Source of the DNA: Parvimonas sp015257355
Lineage (GTDB): Bacteria > Bacillota > Clostridia > Tissierellales > Peptoniphilaceae
Assembly (NCBI RefSeq): GCF_050262165.1
Contig: NZ_CP189844.1
Strand: one strand, 5' to 3'
Length of the DNA stretch: 64,000 nt
The notes beneath the pieces were generated by a model. It was not told the origin of the DNA, did no database searches, and saw only the letters and a program-made list of their open reading frames with translations. Each line of letters starts with the position of its first letter. Position 1 is the first letter of the stretch. The translations under genes and the position numbers were made by a program. This document shows, piece after piece, positions 18,201-27,236 of the stretch.

Positions 18201-21200
18201 GAATTTATATACAAAAGTATATTTTCCAGGTCTAAGCTTTTGAGTATTCTTTACAATTCTATTTGATTCATCATATACATCATATTTTATTGGTACATGT
18301 TCACCATTTTCAGATTTGGAAATTACTTCAAGCTTTCCTAGTGTTTTATCTGTTGTCATCATATCACAGTCTTCTGTATTTTCATTATATGCAATATCAG
18401 TTGCTGTAATATTGACATCTTTTAAATCTGTATCATCTTTTAATTGGATTTCGTATTGATTATTACCAATATCATTAACTTCAAGTTTAACTTCTTTTGC
18501 TATCTTATAGTCAGGATAATCAGGATAAGGAATTTGATATTCTATTCCAGTGGCTTTTACAGATTTAATTTCATTAGAATCTTCTACCGTGAAAGTAAAT
18601 TTTTTAGTTTCAGTATCTAGTTTTGCGTTTTTAAATTTAGGAGCTTCATTATCTATTGTAAATTTAATAGAATGTTTTTGCTCTTTAGCACCTTCTACAG
18701 TTGGTTTTGCTAATATGTTAAGAGTGTATTCACCATCTTTTTGATCTTTAAGATTTGAAATATCAATATTAGTATATCCTAAAAATTCTGGATTTAAATC
18801 TTCTTTATCCGCCCAATCTGAAATATTTTTAAGTATAAGCTTAGTATTTTTTTGTTCTGCAACAACTTTGTCTTCTGAATTTCTTATTTCATATCTTGCA
18901 TCAGCATTTCTAGTAAATACAGAGTATAGGGTAATATCGTCTAATTTTCCATCACCATTAGGGCTAATAACTAATTTTTTACTAAATACTGGTTTAATGT
19001 CTGTATCTTTTTGTAATTTTTTAACATCATTAATTTCATCGAAATTTTTCATGCCTAAAACAACTGGATAATCATCAATTTTACTTTCAATATGAGTAAA
19101 GAATCTATGCCAAGCATTTGCAGAAGGTTTTAAATTCCAGTACATTGGACTTTCTTTATCAAAATCAAATTCATACACTGGTTTTTCTATTACAGAAAGA
19201 TTATTAAAATCTCCTTTAAAAGTAACGAATGGGAAGTTTGCTTTTTTGCCATCATTAGCTGATAAAGTTAAAAATCCTTCAACAAAAGCACCTTTATCAA
19301 AATCTTTAATTTTATCTAAATTTTCTAATGGAATATTAATTTCTTTAACAATTTCTTGATTAGCTCCAATAGTAAATTTGTCAGAATTTAAAGTTTTTGT
19401 AAATAATTCTGTTGGCTTTAATAGATTTTTCTTGCCAGAATGAGCATCAATAGTTACTATTACAGATGGAGTAATTTCCTTATCATGATTAGAATAATTT
19501 TTAATTCTTAATTTTAGAGTAATAGTGTCTTTTATATCTTTAATAAAAGTTGATGCAACATTTGTATCCTTATCAACAACTGTAAAATCTAGTTCTACAG
19601 CAGATTTCATATCAACAATACCAGCTCCTTGTTGTCTAGGGGAAACAGGTACATTATTTTCTTTATCATTTAGTGGTTTTGCTGAATTCATAAGTATTGT
19701 CTTAACTAATTTTCCTCTATTAGCAACACTTAAATTTTTGAATTCTTCTCTTTCTTTTAAACTTTGTGAAACAATTGCGACTGCACCAGATACATGAGGG
19801 GTTGCCATTGACGTTCCACTCATTTCTACAAATCCTGCTCCGTTTTTTGCAGAATATATATGTCCACCAGGAGCTGTTAAATCAGGTTTTAAAATTCCAT
19901 CAGATGTAAGTCCCCAGTTTGAGAAACTACTCATTCTTCCTTCTAGTGGGTTTTTAACAAAATCTTGTTCATTAGTAATAGTTATTTTTACTGGTAATTT
20001 TGAAATAAGTTTTTCTCCATCTTCCATAGAAATACCAATTACAGGAATTGTAGAAGTATTATCTAGACTCATTGAAAATGATCCTAGTACATTATTATAG
20101 ATAATAACACCTATTGCACCAGCATCTTCAACTCTTTTAACTTTATTTTTGAAAGTATCTCCACCACGCTTAATAAGAGCAACTTTTCCATTAACATTTG
20201 GTAATTTATCATCTTCTAATGCTTCACCACAATTAACTATATCAAAAGTATTTTTTTCAAAAATTCTTTCTTTAACTTCATAATATGGAATTTTTTCATT
20301 ACCTACGGTTAAAAATTTTGCCATATATGAATTATTTTCTACAGATGCTACAGTTATAGCACTTTGTTGAATCCCTGGAGATGCAACAGTTCCGAAATCA
20401 GGATGATCAATGGACATATCTCCTTGGTATTCTCCTTCATTACCACCTGCTATTACAACATTTGTACCAACGGAAGCAGCTCTATCAATTATCTCAGAAA
20501 CACTCTTATCTACTGAACTATGATTTCTTATTGTACCTTTTGGTTTACCAAGACTCATATTTATAGCAGTTGCTCTTAAGTAAACAGCATCACTGATAGC
20601 TTTTATATAGTATGTAGAGGATGTACCTTCATTTGCAAAACAGTTCATCATTAGGAGTTGTGTATTAGGTGCAACACCTCTCCAGTCATATTTATTATTT
20701 ATTTTAGTCTTGCTTCCTCCAATAACTGCAGCAACATGTTGACCATGCCCTTCTTCAGTTTTTTCGGGATTTAAATTTGTATCTTCATTTACATAATGGT
20801 ATCCTAGAGGTACTTTTGAACTAAAATATAATTTATCTTCAGTGAAATTCTTTAGAGCACCATTTTTATGCTTAACTAATTTTTGTATATCTTCTTTAGT
20901 TATTGAAGGAGTTACATCATTGTCTAATTTAAAAACTTCATGATTTGGGTCAAAGTTTGTATCAATAACACCAACAACTTCACCACGTCCATCATATTTT
21001 TTTAATAATTCATCATCAATGCCAATTATTTTTGTTGCATCAGCAGAACTACGAGGGGTAGGTCTAACAATATTTGGTTTTAGAGTTTCTTCATACTCAA
21101 TATCAAATTCTATATCCTTAACAAAGTCTAAGGTTTTTAGTTTTGATATTTGAGCATTTGTAGCCTCAAAAGAAATAAATGGCAAAAGAAAATCATCTCT

Positions 21201-21455
21201 AGATAGTTCTTTGAAGTCACCAATAAGCTCATTAATTTTTTCTTTGGCAATCTTTAAAGAACTTGAGTTAATTTCTTTTACTTTATCATATTCTCCTTTT
21301 TTTAAATATGTATCGACATTTTCATTTGAAATTTTTGAAGTATCGACTTTTAAGATTATTTTTTTTGCATTATCTTCAGCTTTTGTTATGAAATTTGTAC
21401 TAAAAATCGAAAAAACTAAACAAAATGCTAAAAATCCAGAAAAGATTTTTTTCAT
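15231..21455 (-). CDS. large S8 subtilisin-family protease, cell-wall anchored
   Basis: Secreted protease of 2,074 residues, similar in layout to lactocepin and C5a peptidase. It has a signal peptide (MKKIFSGFLAFCLVFSIFS), then a prodomain to about 140. The catalytic Asp lies in GVIDTNFDPNHE near 165, His in EGHGQHVAAV near 237, Asn near 339 and Ser in MSGTSMATPHVSGA near 549. A PA-type insert spans about 385-490. Long beta-rich (fibronectin/CnaB-like) repeats follow, then a helical stretch (about 1,690-1,830). An Asn/Ser-only spacer precedes the sorting signal LVKTG, a hydrophobic helix and ARKRINK. GGAGG lies 7 bases ahead of the ATG at 21455; the TTG at 21461 is too close. It probably degrades proteins for amino-acid fermentation or acts on host proteins. 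Confidence 0.92.
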   Translation of the reverse strand: MKKIFSGFLAFCLVFSIFSTNFITKAEDNAKKIILKVDTSKISNENVDTYLKKGEYDKVKEINSSSLKIAKEKINELIGDFKELSRDDFLLPFISFEATNAQISKLKTLDFVKDIEFDIEYEETLKPNIVRPTPRSSADATKIIGIDDELLKKYDGRGEVVGVIDTNFDPNHEVFKLDNDVTPSITKEDIQKLVKHKNGALKNFTEDKLYFSSKVPLGYHYVNEDTNLNPEKTEEGHGQHVAAVIGGSKTKINNKYDWRGVAPNTQLLMMNCFANEGTSSTYYIKAISDAVYLRATAINMSLGKPKGTIRNHSSVDKSVSEIIDRAASVGTNVVIAGGNEGEYQGDMSIDHPDFGTVASPGIQQSAITVASVENNSYMAKFLTVGNEKIPYYEVKERIFEKNTFDIVNCGEALEDDKLPNVNGKVALIKRGGDTFKNKVKRVEDAGAIGVIIYNNVLGSFSMSLDNTSTIPVIGISMEDGEKLISKLPVKITITNEQDFVKNPLEGRMSSFSNWGLTSDGILKPDLTAPGGHIYSAKNGAGFVEMSGTSMATPHVSGAVAIVSQSLKEREEFKNLSVANRGKLVKTILMNSAKPLNDKENNVPVSPRQQGAGIVDMKSAVELDFTVVDKDTNVASTFIKDIKDTITLKLRIKNYSNHDKEITPSVIVTIDAHSGKKNLLKPTELFTKTLNSDKFTIGANQEIVKEINIPLENLDKIKDFDKGAFVEGFLTLSANDGKKANFPFVTFKGDFNNLSVIEKPVYEFDFDKESPMYWNLKPSANAWHRFFTHIESKIDDYPVVLGMKNFDEINDVKKLQKDTDIKPVFSKKLVISPNGDGKLDDITLYSVFTRNADARYEIRNSEDKVVAEQKNTKLILKNISDWADKEDLNPEFLGYTNIDISNLKDQKDGEYTLNILAKPTVEGAKEQKHSIKFTIDNEAPKFKNAKLDTETKKFTFTVEDSNEIKSVKATGIEYQIPYPDYPDYKIAKEVKLEVNDIGNNQYEIQLKDDTDLKDVNITATDIAYNENTEDCDMMTTDKTLGKLEVISKSENGEHVPIKYDVYDESNRIVKNTQKLRPGKYTFVYKFCPIEYKLISENLEQEFEITEENLNHEIELKFSKQKIGQKMVLVRGTGDLSFKDFKITAVNVDNPKQKFRLRQEVEETPQFFFSAPFGKYKIVVEITNPNKALKYNYVLSTDDQKEISEVTIDENSINKRVDLLFSENLFKVVPITKGYDGHIDYMGMNLSVGQPVDIRSIGRGRSEIVPKEVPEGYYVVPGMQTVKLTDENPVQEVVFEYYKENEDDKFSLLIQDNAKEKGIETKYKIYNYNERFNFEKGKISLDYTPGMKLNPGWYCIEAQEEDYGEYKAQANEPTPTYNLKEKVIEVKKGEKNVTVGFTWGKNNEENFVEKYSRKIIANIPENYPNDEIKLEIRKKDSGEVVVKHTYKQSDENTHSVIIPSGSGYDVVATNIANGYSCPNGEAWVFGADGHPITLNITKNVIDGKDVNFKFKVGDTEIPNVKFKLNDLDFKSGNNKLELGKYKVEILSPESYKGKNIDKEIEITKDTNEISINLEKITTGTIKIGLEYIDTTDKLSKIELDGKEISLTGNKIPVSIGNHKLEITDVDGNISNYEISPNAVNNFNLNFENPDQVFNFKIKRKPSSIDISELTKLVEESKEIKKSEKYLNAIDELKELYDNSTKAAKDLLDNESTRTEFNVKKAVEELKLAKDSLDGDKAHAKLVKKLKDLINEKDVLSDGNLYINSDEEENEAYLDAIENAKQLLNVNFKLKELESAIKDIEDAKSVMGYIIKINISGENIPNNLKVKAINEVTGEEIELENKGKSFEKSVALGKYKIIVELDEKYNIDKNNFEVELTKDKKDEDTVVISKIQNDDNQTPITFHYGDNQTVKLGEKISDIKISEDISKFVRLLVDGNEVNKDYYSLVQGSTIVKFKEAFTDTLAVGTHTLVFEFTTGKIETTLTIANRDSSDNNNNSNNNSNDNSNNSSSNNNTNSNNSNNSSNNNSNNSENNNANNTTKTRNNKLVKTGISNNYNILLFAITAIILSSLFARKRINK
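15357..15505 (-). repeat. Asn/Ser low-complexity coding tract
   Basis: The wall-spanning segment of the subtilase is built from AAC, AAT and AGT codons, giving a long run of Asn and Ser. In this type of DNA, replication slippage could change spacer length. All frames are open here, which produces spurious ORFs on both strands. Confidence 0.85.
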
Positions 21456-21531
21456 TTTCAATCCTCCTATAAATAAATTTATAAAGTATTTGTATATTCA
21501 ATAAAAAAAAAAAGAACAAAAATACAATTAT

Positions 21532-21560
21532 ATTATAAACTATAAATATTGTATTTTCAA
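21532..21560 (-). promoter_or_regulatory. subtilase promoter
   Basis: Read on the minus strand: TTGAAA (21560-21555), a 17-base spacer and TATAAT (21537-21532). The leader to the ATG would be about 70 bases. Confidence 0.78.
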
Positions 21561-21725
21561 TATTTATACCATTAATATTTCTTATGGTAATATAATAAAA
21601 TATTAAAATTTCTTATAAGTTTATTTTTAAAAAATAAAAAAAAATGATGTGATATGGTAATAAATCATTTTTGTTTAATATTTTAAAATTTTTATAAATA
21701 ATTTTAAATTTTTGTATAAAAACTA

Positions 21726-21753
21726 TTGATAAATGATTTATTTGTGATATAAT
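21726..21753 (+). promoter_or_regulatory. promoter of the polyamine transport operon
   Basis: TTGATA (21726-21731), a 16-base spacer and TATAAT (21748-21753), with TGTGA just before the -10. Confidence 0.75.
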
Positions 21754-21816
21754 ATGTAGTGTTTAGTATAGAGATATTATTTGTTTAATATAGTGTTATA
21801 TTGGGAGAAAGAAAAA

Positions 21817-22359
21817 ATGGATATCGGAGAAAAAATAAAAAATTTAAGAACCATTTTAGGACTTACTCAAGAAGAGCTTGCTGATAGAGCAGAACTTACA
21901 AAAGGTTTTATTTCTCAGCTAGAGAGGGGACTTACATCTCCATCGATTAGTTCTTTGGAGGATGTTTTAGAGGCTCTTGGAACAAATATTTCAGATTTTT
22001 TTAAAGAAGAGAAAGAAGAGAGATTTGTTTTTAAAAAAATTGATGCATTTGAAACGATTTTTGAAAATGGAAATAGTAAATTAGAATGGATAGTTCCAAA
22101 TGCACAGAAGAATTCAATGGAACCAATAATTGTGACTTTAAATGAGAATAAAAGCTACTCAAGAACTTATGAACCATTTGAAGGAGAAGAATTTGGTTAT
22201 GTGTTAAAAGGTAAAGTAGAACTTCATCTTGGAACAAATACATATGTTTTAAATGAAGGAGAGTGCTTTTATACAAGTGGTCAATTTGAAAGAAGTATAA
22301 TTAATTTATCTAAAAAAGAATCAAAAGTTTTGTGGATTACAAATCCACCAAGTTTTTAG
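21817..22359 (+). CDS. XRE-family regulator with C-terminal cupin domain
   Basis: DNA-binding regulator of 180 residues. The N-terminal helix-turn-helix (GEKIKNLRTILGLTQEELADRAELTKGFISQLERG) spans about residues 3-38. A C-terminal cupin domain spans about 105-178 (GEEFGYVLKGKVELHLG, LNEGECFYTSG) and probably senses a small ligand. This architecture is common next to polyamine transporters, and the gene lies 9 bases before potA with GGGAG-type spacing, so it probably controls this operon. An in-frame TTG start at 21781 lacks a ribosome site; GGGAGAAAG fits the ATG at 21817. Confidence 0.88.
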   Translation: MDIGEKIKNLRTILGLTQEELADRAELTKGFISQLERGLTSPSISSLEDVLEALGTNISDFFKEEKEERFVFKKIDAFETIFENGNSKLEWIVPNAQKNSMEPIIVTLNENKSYSRTYEPFEGEEFGYVLKGKVELHLGTNTYVLNEGECFYTSGQFERSIINLSKKESKVLWITNPPSF

Positions 22360-22368
22360 GAGGGATAT

Positions 22369-23418
22369 ATGAGCAATCATGCTGTTGAGTTAGTTAATGT
22401 AAATAAAAAATTTGGAGATAATATTGTTCTAGATGATATAAATCTATATATTAGAGATAAAGAGTTTTTAACACTTTTAGGTCCATCTGGTTGTGGGAAA
22501 ACAACTACTTTAAGACTTATTGGAGGATTTGAAACTCCTACAAGCGGAAAAATTTTATTTGAAGGAAAAGATATTTCAAATGTTCCGGCATATGAAAGAA
22601 ATATAAATACAGTTTTTCAAAAGTATGCACTTTTTCCAAATATGAATGTTTATGAGAATATTGCATTTGGACTAAGAATAAAGAAAATGTCTGAAAGTGT
22701 AATCAATGAAAAAGTTAAAGAAATGTTAAGACTTGTTAACTTAAAAGGATTTGAAAAAAGATCAATTTTATCTTTAAGTGGTGGACAACAACAAAGAATT
22801 GCTATAGCTAGAGCTTTAGTAAATGAGCCAAAGGTTCTACTTTTAGATGAGCCACTAGGAGCTTTGGATTTACAACTTAGAAAAGACATGCAAGTTGAAC
22901 TTAAAAATATTCAAAAAAGAGTAGGTATCACTTTTGTGTATGTAACTCATGATCAAGAAGAAGCTCTTACAATGAGTGATACAATTGTAGTTATGAATGA
23001 TGGAAAGATTCAACAAATTGGAACACCTATTGATATTTATAACGAACCTAAAAATGCTTTTATTGCATCATTTATTGGTGAAAGTAATATTTTAGATGGT
23101 ATTATGAATGAAGATTTTCTTGTAAGCTTTTCAAGTAGAAAATTCAAATGTGTGGATAAAGGATTCGCACTTAATGAAGAAATTGATGTAGTAATTCGTC
23201 CAGAAGATTTAGAGCTTGTTGATGAAGAAGATGGTATGTTAGTTGGTATAGTAAAATCTGAAATTTTTAAGGGTGTTCATTATGAATTACTTGTTAAAGT
23301 AGGAGATTTTGATTATATGGTACACTCTACAATTACAAAACCAATTGGTTCAAAAGTTGGACTAAAAGTAACACCAGATAATATTCATATTATGAAAAAA
23401 GGAGCTAAAGAAGTATAG
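22369..23418 (+). CDS. potA: spermidine/putrescine ABC transporter ATP-binding protein PotA
   Basis: ATPase that powers polyamine import, 349 residues. ABC motifs are complete: Walker A GPSGCGKTT near 38-46, Q-loop FQKYALFPNM, signature LSGGQQQRIAIARAL near 134, Walker B VLLLDEPLGALD and the switch His in VTHDQEEALTMSD. A C-terminal TOBE-type regulatory domain (DVVIRPEDLEL) follows. AGGAGGG precedes the ATG. potB begins on the very next base after its stop. Confidence 0.95.
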   Translation: MSNHAVELVNVNKKFGDNIVLDDINLYIRDKEFLTLLGPSGCGKTTTLRLIGGFETPTSGKILFEGKDISNVPAYERNINTVFQKYALFPNMNVYENIAFGLRIKKMSESVINEKVKEMLRLVNLKGFEKRSILSLSGGQQQRIAIARALVNEPKVLLLDEPLGALDLQLRKDMQVELKNIQKRVGITFVYVTHDQEEALTMSDTIVVMNDGKIQQIGTPIDIYNEPKNAFIASFIGESNILDGIMNEDFLVSFSSRKFKCVDKGFALNEEIDVVIRPEDLELVDEEDGMLVGIVKSEIFKGVHYELLVKVGDFDYMVHSTITKPIGSKVGLKVTPDNIHIMKKGAKEV

Positions 23419-24246
23419 ATGAAATTTAAGAGGTTTGCATATCCATATGTTGTATGGTTAGTAATTTTTATCATTGTTCCTCTAATTTTCATAGCAAAAT
23501 ATTCTATTGACTATGGTGGAGAAAATTTTACTTTCTCTATGGAACATTATCAAAGATTTTTCAATCCTATTTATATGAAAGTTTTGTTTAGATCTTTAAA
23601 AATGGCAGTATTTTCTACTATTTTATGCTTAGTGATTGGATATCCTTTCTCATATTTTATTACAAAATTTAAGCTTAAAACTAGAAATATGATGATTTTA
23701 TTAGTTGTTATTCCGATGTGGATGAACTTTTTACTTAGAACTTATTCATGGATAAGTATTTTAAGCAAAAATGGACTTTTAAATTCTATTTTGAATTTCT
23801 TTGGTTTACCTTCTGTAAATCTTATGTATTCAAATACGTCTATTTTAATAGGGATGGTATATAACTTTTTGCCGTTTATGATTTTACCTATTTATACAAC
23901 ATTGATTAAGATTGATAAAGAATATATTGAAGCATCTCATGATTTAGGTGCAAATAGAATTAAAACATTTACTAGATTAGTATTTCCTATGAGTTTACCT
24001 GGAGTTATAACTGGTATTACAATGGTGTTTATCCCTGCGATATCAACATTTGAAATATCTGCTCTTTTAGGTGGGAATAAAGAAAACTTAATCGGAAATG
24101 TAATAGAACAACAATTTAGAGTAACTGGAAATTGGAATTTTGGATCTTCTATGAGCATGGTACTTTTAGTTATGATTCTTGTTTCGCTTTTTGTTATGAA
24201 TAAATTTGATCCTGAATATTCAAAAGAGGTGGAAAATGGAAAATAA
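23419..24246 (+). CDS. potB: spermidine/putrescine ABC transporter permease PotB
   Basis: Inner-membrane permease subunit of 275 residues with about six hydrophobic helices. It carries the permease EAA loop (EASHDLGANRIKTFTRLVFPMSLPG) near residues 174-196, which docks the ATPase. It follows potA directly and overlaps potC by 11 bases. The specific polyamine assignment comes from the operon and the family pattern WMNFLLRTYSW, which is typical of PotB. Confidence 0.93.
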   Translation: MKFKRFAYPYVVWLVIFIIVPLIFIAKYSIDYGGENFTFSMEHYQRFFNPIYMKVLFRSLKMAVFSTILCLVIGYPFSYFITKFKLKTRNMMILLVVIPMWMNFLLRTYSWISILSKNGLLNSILNFFGLPSVNLMYSNTSILIGMVYNFLPFMILPIYTTLIKIDKEYIEASHDLGANRIKTFTRLVFPMSLPGVITGITMVFIPAISTFEISALLGGNKENLIGNVIEQQFRVTGNWNFGSSMSMVLLVMILVSLFVMNKFDPEYSKEVENGK

Positions 24247-25012
24247 GTTTAGAAAATTATATATTTCACTTGTATTTATATTTATTTATGCACCGATTTT
24301 TGTTCTAATACTATATTCATTTAATGATTCAAAACTTCGTGGATCATTTTCTGGAATTACTTTTAAGTGGTATATGGAGTTATTTAATGATAAGGAAGTT
24401 TTAACTTCACTTTATTACACAATTGTAATTGCAGTTTTAACTACTATAATTGCTACTTTTATAGGAACCGTAGCTGCGATTGGTATATATTATATGAAAA
24501 AAAGTGAAAGGTTTTTAGTGCTGAATTTAAATTATATTCCTGTTCTAAATCCAGATATAGTAATTGCTATTTCATTAATGGTACTTTATAAGGCATTTAA
24601 TATAGATTATGGTTTTTTAACATTACTTGCTTCACATATTGTTTTAGCGACTCCTTATGTTATTCTTTCCGTATATCCAAAAATGAAACAGATGAATAAG
24701 TTTCTGCCTGAAGCTGCAATGGATTTAGGTGCAACGCCTTTTTATGCACTTAGAAAAGTTATATTGCCTGAAATCAAACAAGGAGTATTTGCTGGTTCAT
24801 TATTAGCATTTACACTTTCATTAGATGATTTCGTTATAGCATATTTTAATAGTGGTAATGGTGTTGTAAATTTAAGTACACAAATTTACTCTATGGCTAG
24901 AAAGGGAATAAATCCTTCAATTAATGCACTTTCAACATTGATGTTTATAGCTATGATAGTTTTATTACTTATTATAAATAAAAAAAGTGAGGAGGGTATT
25001 TTGTATGACTAA
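24236..25012 (+). CDS. potC: spermidine/putrescine ABC transporter permease PotC
   Basis: Second permease subunit, 258 residues, about six membrane helices. The N-terminal YAPIFVLILYSFNDSK pattern and the EAA loop (EAAMDLGATPFYALRKVILPEIKQG) near residues 160-184 match PotC. The start at 24236 follows GAGGTGG and overlaps the potB stop. An earlier in-frame ATT/ATG region at 24206 is unlikely. The 3' end overlaps potD by 8 bases. Confidence 0.93.
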   Translation: MENKFRKLYISLVFIFIYAPIFVLILYSFNDSKLRGSFSGITFKWYMELFNDKEVLTSLYYTIVIAVLTTIIATFIGTVAAIGIYYMKKSERFLVLNLNYIPVLNPDIVIAISLMVLYKAFNIDYGFLTLLASHIVLATPYVILSVYPKMKQMNKFLPEAAMDLGATPFYALRKVILPEIKQGVFAGSLLAFTLSLDDFVIAYFNSGNGVVNLSTQIYSMARKGINPSINALSTLMFIAMIVLLLIINKKSEEGILYD

Positions 25013-26039
25013 AAAGAAAATATTTTTAAATTTACTTTTTTCACTTTGTTTAATGTTTTTGCTTTCATCTTGTAATAAAAGAGAAGGTGATGTTGTAAAC
25101 ATGTATAACTGGGGAGAGTATATAGATAAAGAAGTTTTAGATGAGTTTACTGAAGAAACTGGAATTAAAGTTAATTATGAAACTTTTGTTACGAATGAAG
25201 ATATGTATTTGAAGATAAAACAAGGTGGAAGTAATTATGATATTGTTGTACCTTCAGATTATATGATTGAAAAAATGATAAAAGAAGATATGCTTGAAAA
25301 AATTGATAAAAGTAAATTATCAAACTATGATAATATAGATAAGAAATTTTTAAATAAAGACTATGATCCCGAATCAAATTATTCTATTCCATTATATTGG
25401 GGAACATTAGGTATTGTATATAATAAAAATTTAGTTGACGGAGAAATTACTTCTTGGGCTGATTTATGGGATTTAAAACATAAGGATAAAATTGTTATGT
25501 TAGATAGTTCAAGAGATAGTTTAGCCGCTGCTCTTTTAAAAAATGGATTTTCAATGAATACAAGAAATATAGAAGAACTTGAAATTGCAAAAAAAGATTT
25601 AATTAAGCAAAAGAAATCAATTCTTGCTTATCTTGTAGATGAGACAAAAGATAATATGTTAGCTGAAAATGCTGCAATAGCAGTAATGTATTCTGGGGAT
25701 GCTACTGAGCTTATGGATGAGGATGAAAAATTTGTATATGTAAAACCAAAAGAGGGAACAAATCTTTGGTTTGATTCAATGGTAATTTTAAAAGATGCAA
25801 AAAATAAGGAAAATGCATATAAATTGATAGATTTCTTAATAAGAAAAGATATTTTGTCAAAAAATATGGATTATACTTATTATGCAGTTCCAAATCAAGA
25901 AGTTATAGATGAAAATGAATTAGTAAAATCAGTTACAGAAATTGATGATGAATATTTTGAAAAATTAGAAGTTTTTAGAGATCCTTCTGATTTTATAAAA
26001 GAATATGATAATATTTGGACAGATGTTAAAGCTGATTAA
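25005..26039 (+). CDS. potD: spermidine/putrescine-binding lipoprotein PotD
   Basis: Extracellular substrate-binding lipoprotein of 344 residues. The signal peptide ends in the lipobox LSSC near residue 23, after which the mature protein begins. The mature domain starts with the PotD/PotF pattern VNMYNWGEYIDKEVLDEFTE and contains YDIVVPSDYMIEKM, SIPLYWGTLGIVYN and AVMYSGDATELM, typical of type-II polyamine-binding proteins. GGAGGG at 24991-24996 fits the ATG at 25005. A terminator follows. Confidence 0.94.
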   Translation: MTKKKIFLNLLFSLCLMFLLSSCNKREGDVVNMYNWGEYIDKEVLDEFTEETGIKVNYETFVTNEDMYLKIKQGGSNYDIVVPSDYMIEKMIKEDMLEKIDKSKLSNYDNIDKKFLNKDYDPESNYSIPLYWGTLGIVYNKNLVDGEITSWADLWDLKHKDKIVMLDSSRDSLAAALLKNGFSMNTRNIEELEIAKKDLIKQKKSILAYLVDETKDNMLAENAAIAVMYSGDATELMDEDEKFVYVKPKEGTNLWFDSMVILKDAKNKENAYKLIDFLIRKDILSKNMDYTYYAVPNQEVIDENELVKSVTEIDDEYFEKLEVFRDPSDFIKEYDNIWTDVKAD

Positions 26040-26040
26040 A

Positions 26041-26079
26041 AAAGGCATAGATTTTAAATCTATGCCTTTAATTTTTTTA
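26041..26079 (+). terminator. terminator after potD
   Basis: A 14-bp stem AAAGGCATAGATTT / AAATCTATGCCTTT is followed by TAATTTTTTT. The A tract upstream could let it also serve the convergent M42 peptidase gene. Confidence 0.88.
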
Positions 26080-26081
26080 AA

Positions 26082-27107
26082 TTATTTATCTAAAAGATAT
26101 TCTAACATTAATCTATATGTGTTTTCAATTCCTAAAATATGAGTTCTTTCATAGCTGTGACTTGCATCAACTCCTGGACCAATTAATGCACAACGTATAT
26201 CATATCCTGAACTAAGAGCAGCAGATGCATCTGATCCGTAATGTGGATAAATATCAATTCTATAGTCAATATTTTTTTCTTCAGCAATTTTTCTTAATTT
26301 ATTTCTCATTCCTAAATCGTAAGGTGTTGAAGAATCCATTGCACAAATTGTTACAGCTCTTTCATCAGATTCTTGACCAACTCCTGGAGCAGCCATATCT
26401 ACAGCGAAGAATTCAACAGTATTTTCAGGGATATAACTTGAACCATGTCCAATTTCTTCATAATTACTTATAAAGAAATTGATTGTATTCTTTGGCTTTA
26501 TATTATTTTCAACTAAATGTTTTGCAAGTCCCATCATAGCAGCTATACAAGCTTTATCGTCTAAATGTCTTGATTTAATAAATCCTGAATCATAAATTCT
26601 GCATCTTGGATCTAAGTAGATGAAATCTCCAACTGAAATTCCAAGTTTTTTTACATCTTCAGCATTTTCAACAACTTCGTCAATTCTTACTTCCATATTT
26701 TTAATTGAACGTTGAGCAGAAGTAGTTGTATCATAAACGTGAACTGAGGCTTCATTATATAAAACAGTTCCTGGAATTAATTTTCCATCATAAGTTTTAA
26801 TAAATACATTTTCTGTTTCAACACTTGTTGGAGAAAAACCACCAACTAATGAGAAAGCTAAACGTCCATTTGATTTTATCTCTTTTACCATCAATCCTAA
26901 TGTATCAACATGACCTGAAAAAGTTATAGCTTCTTTTTCTTCGCCCTCTATTGTTGCGATAAGAGCATTTTTATTTGTTCTTCTTGAAGGAATATTTAAT
27001 TCTTTAAATTTTTCTTCCATAAAACGAATTGCATTTTCAGTATCTCCAGTAGGGCTGTAGATATTTAATAATTCTTCAAGTAAATTTTTAACATAATTTC
27101 TATCCAT
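26082..27107 (-). CDS. M42-family metallopeptidase (glutamyl/aminopeptidase type)
   Basis: Cytoplasmic di-zinc aminopeptidase of 341 residues. Metal-binding landmarks are FSGHVDTLG near residue 65 and KSRHLDDKACIAAM near 178 with His and Asp, NYEEIGHGSSY near 210 with the catalytic Glu pair, AVDMAAPG near 232, and the late His in DASHSYERTH near 318. It probably releases amino acids from imported peptides. GGAGG precedes the ATG at 27107; the upstream start at 27119 has no ribosome site. Confidence 0.93.
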   Translation of the reverse strand: MDRNYVKNLLEELLNIYSPTGDTENAIRFMEEKFKELNIPSRRTNKNALIATIEGEEKEAITFSGHVDTLGLMVKEIKSNGRLAFSLVGGFSPTSVETENVFIKTYDGKLIPGTVLYNEASVHVYDTTTSAQRSIKNMEVRIDEVVENAEDVKKLGISVGDFIYLDPRCRIYDSGFIKSRHLDDKACIAAMMGLAKHLVENNIKPKNTINFFISNYEEIGHGSSYIPENTVEFFAVDMAAPGVGQESDERAVTICAMDSSTPYDLGMRNKLRKIAEEKNIDYRIDIYPHYGSDASAALSSGYDIRCALIGPGVDASHSYERTHILGIENTYRLMLEYLLDK

Positions 27108-27136
27108 AACAACCTCCAAATTAATTTTATATATTT

Positions 27137-27165
27137 ATTATACACGATTATAAAAATATTGTAAA
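27137..27165 (-). promoter_or_regulatory. M42 peptidase promoter
   Basis: On the minus strand: TTTACA (27165-27160), 17 bases, TATAAT (27142-27137). Confidence 0.72.
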
Positions 27166-27176
27166 TTATTATCAAA

Positions 27177-27205
27177 TTGACAATAAAAAAAATTAATGAT
27201 ATACT
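27177..27205 (+). promoter_or_regulatory. promoter of the small membrane protein gene
   Basis: TTGACA (27177-27182), a 17-base spacer and TATACT (27200-27205): a near-consensus promoter. Confidence 0.82.
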
Positions 27206-27236
27206 TTCTTTGATTTCTTATGAATGAGGGGATATT

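Larger units (their letters stand above)
21456..21816. other. divergent intergenic region, subtilase / cupin regulator
   Basis: A/T-rich region holding divergent promoters: minus-strand at 21532-21560 and plus-strand at 21726-21753. No gene or structured RNA is recognised between them. Confidence 0.65.
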
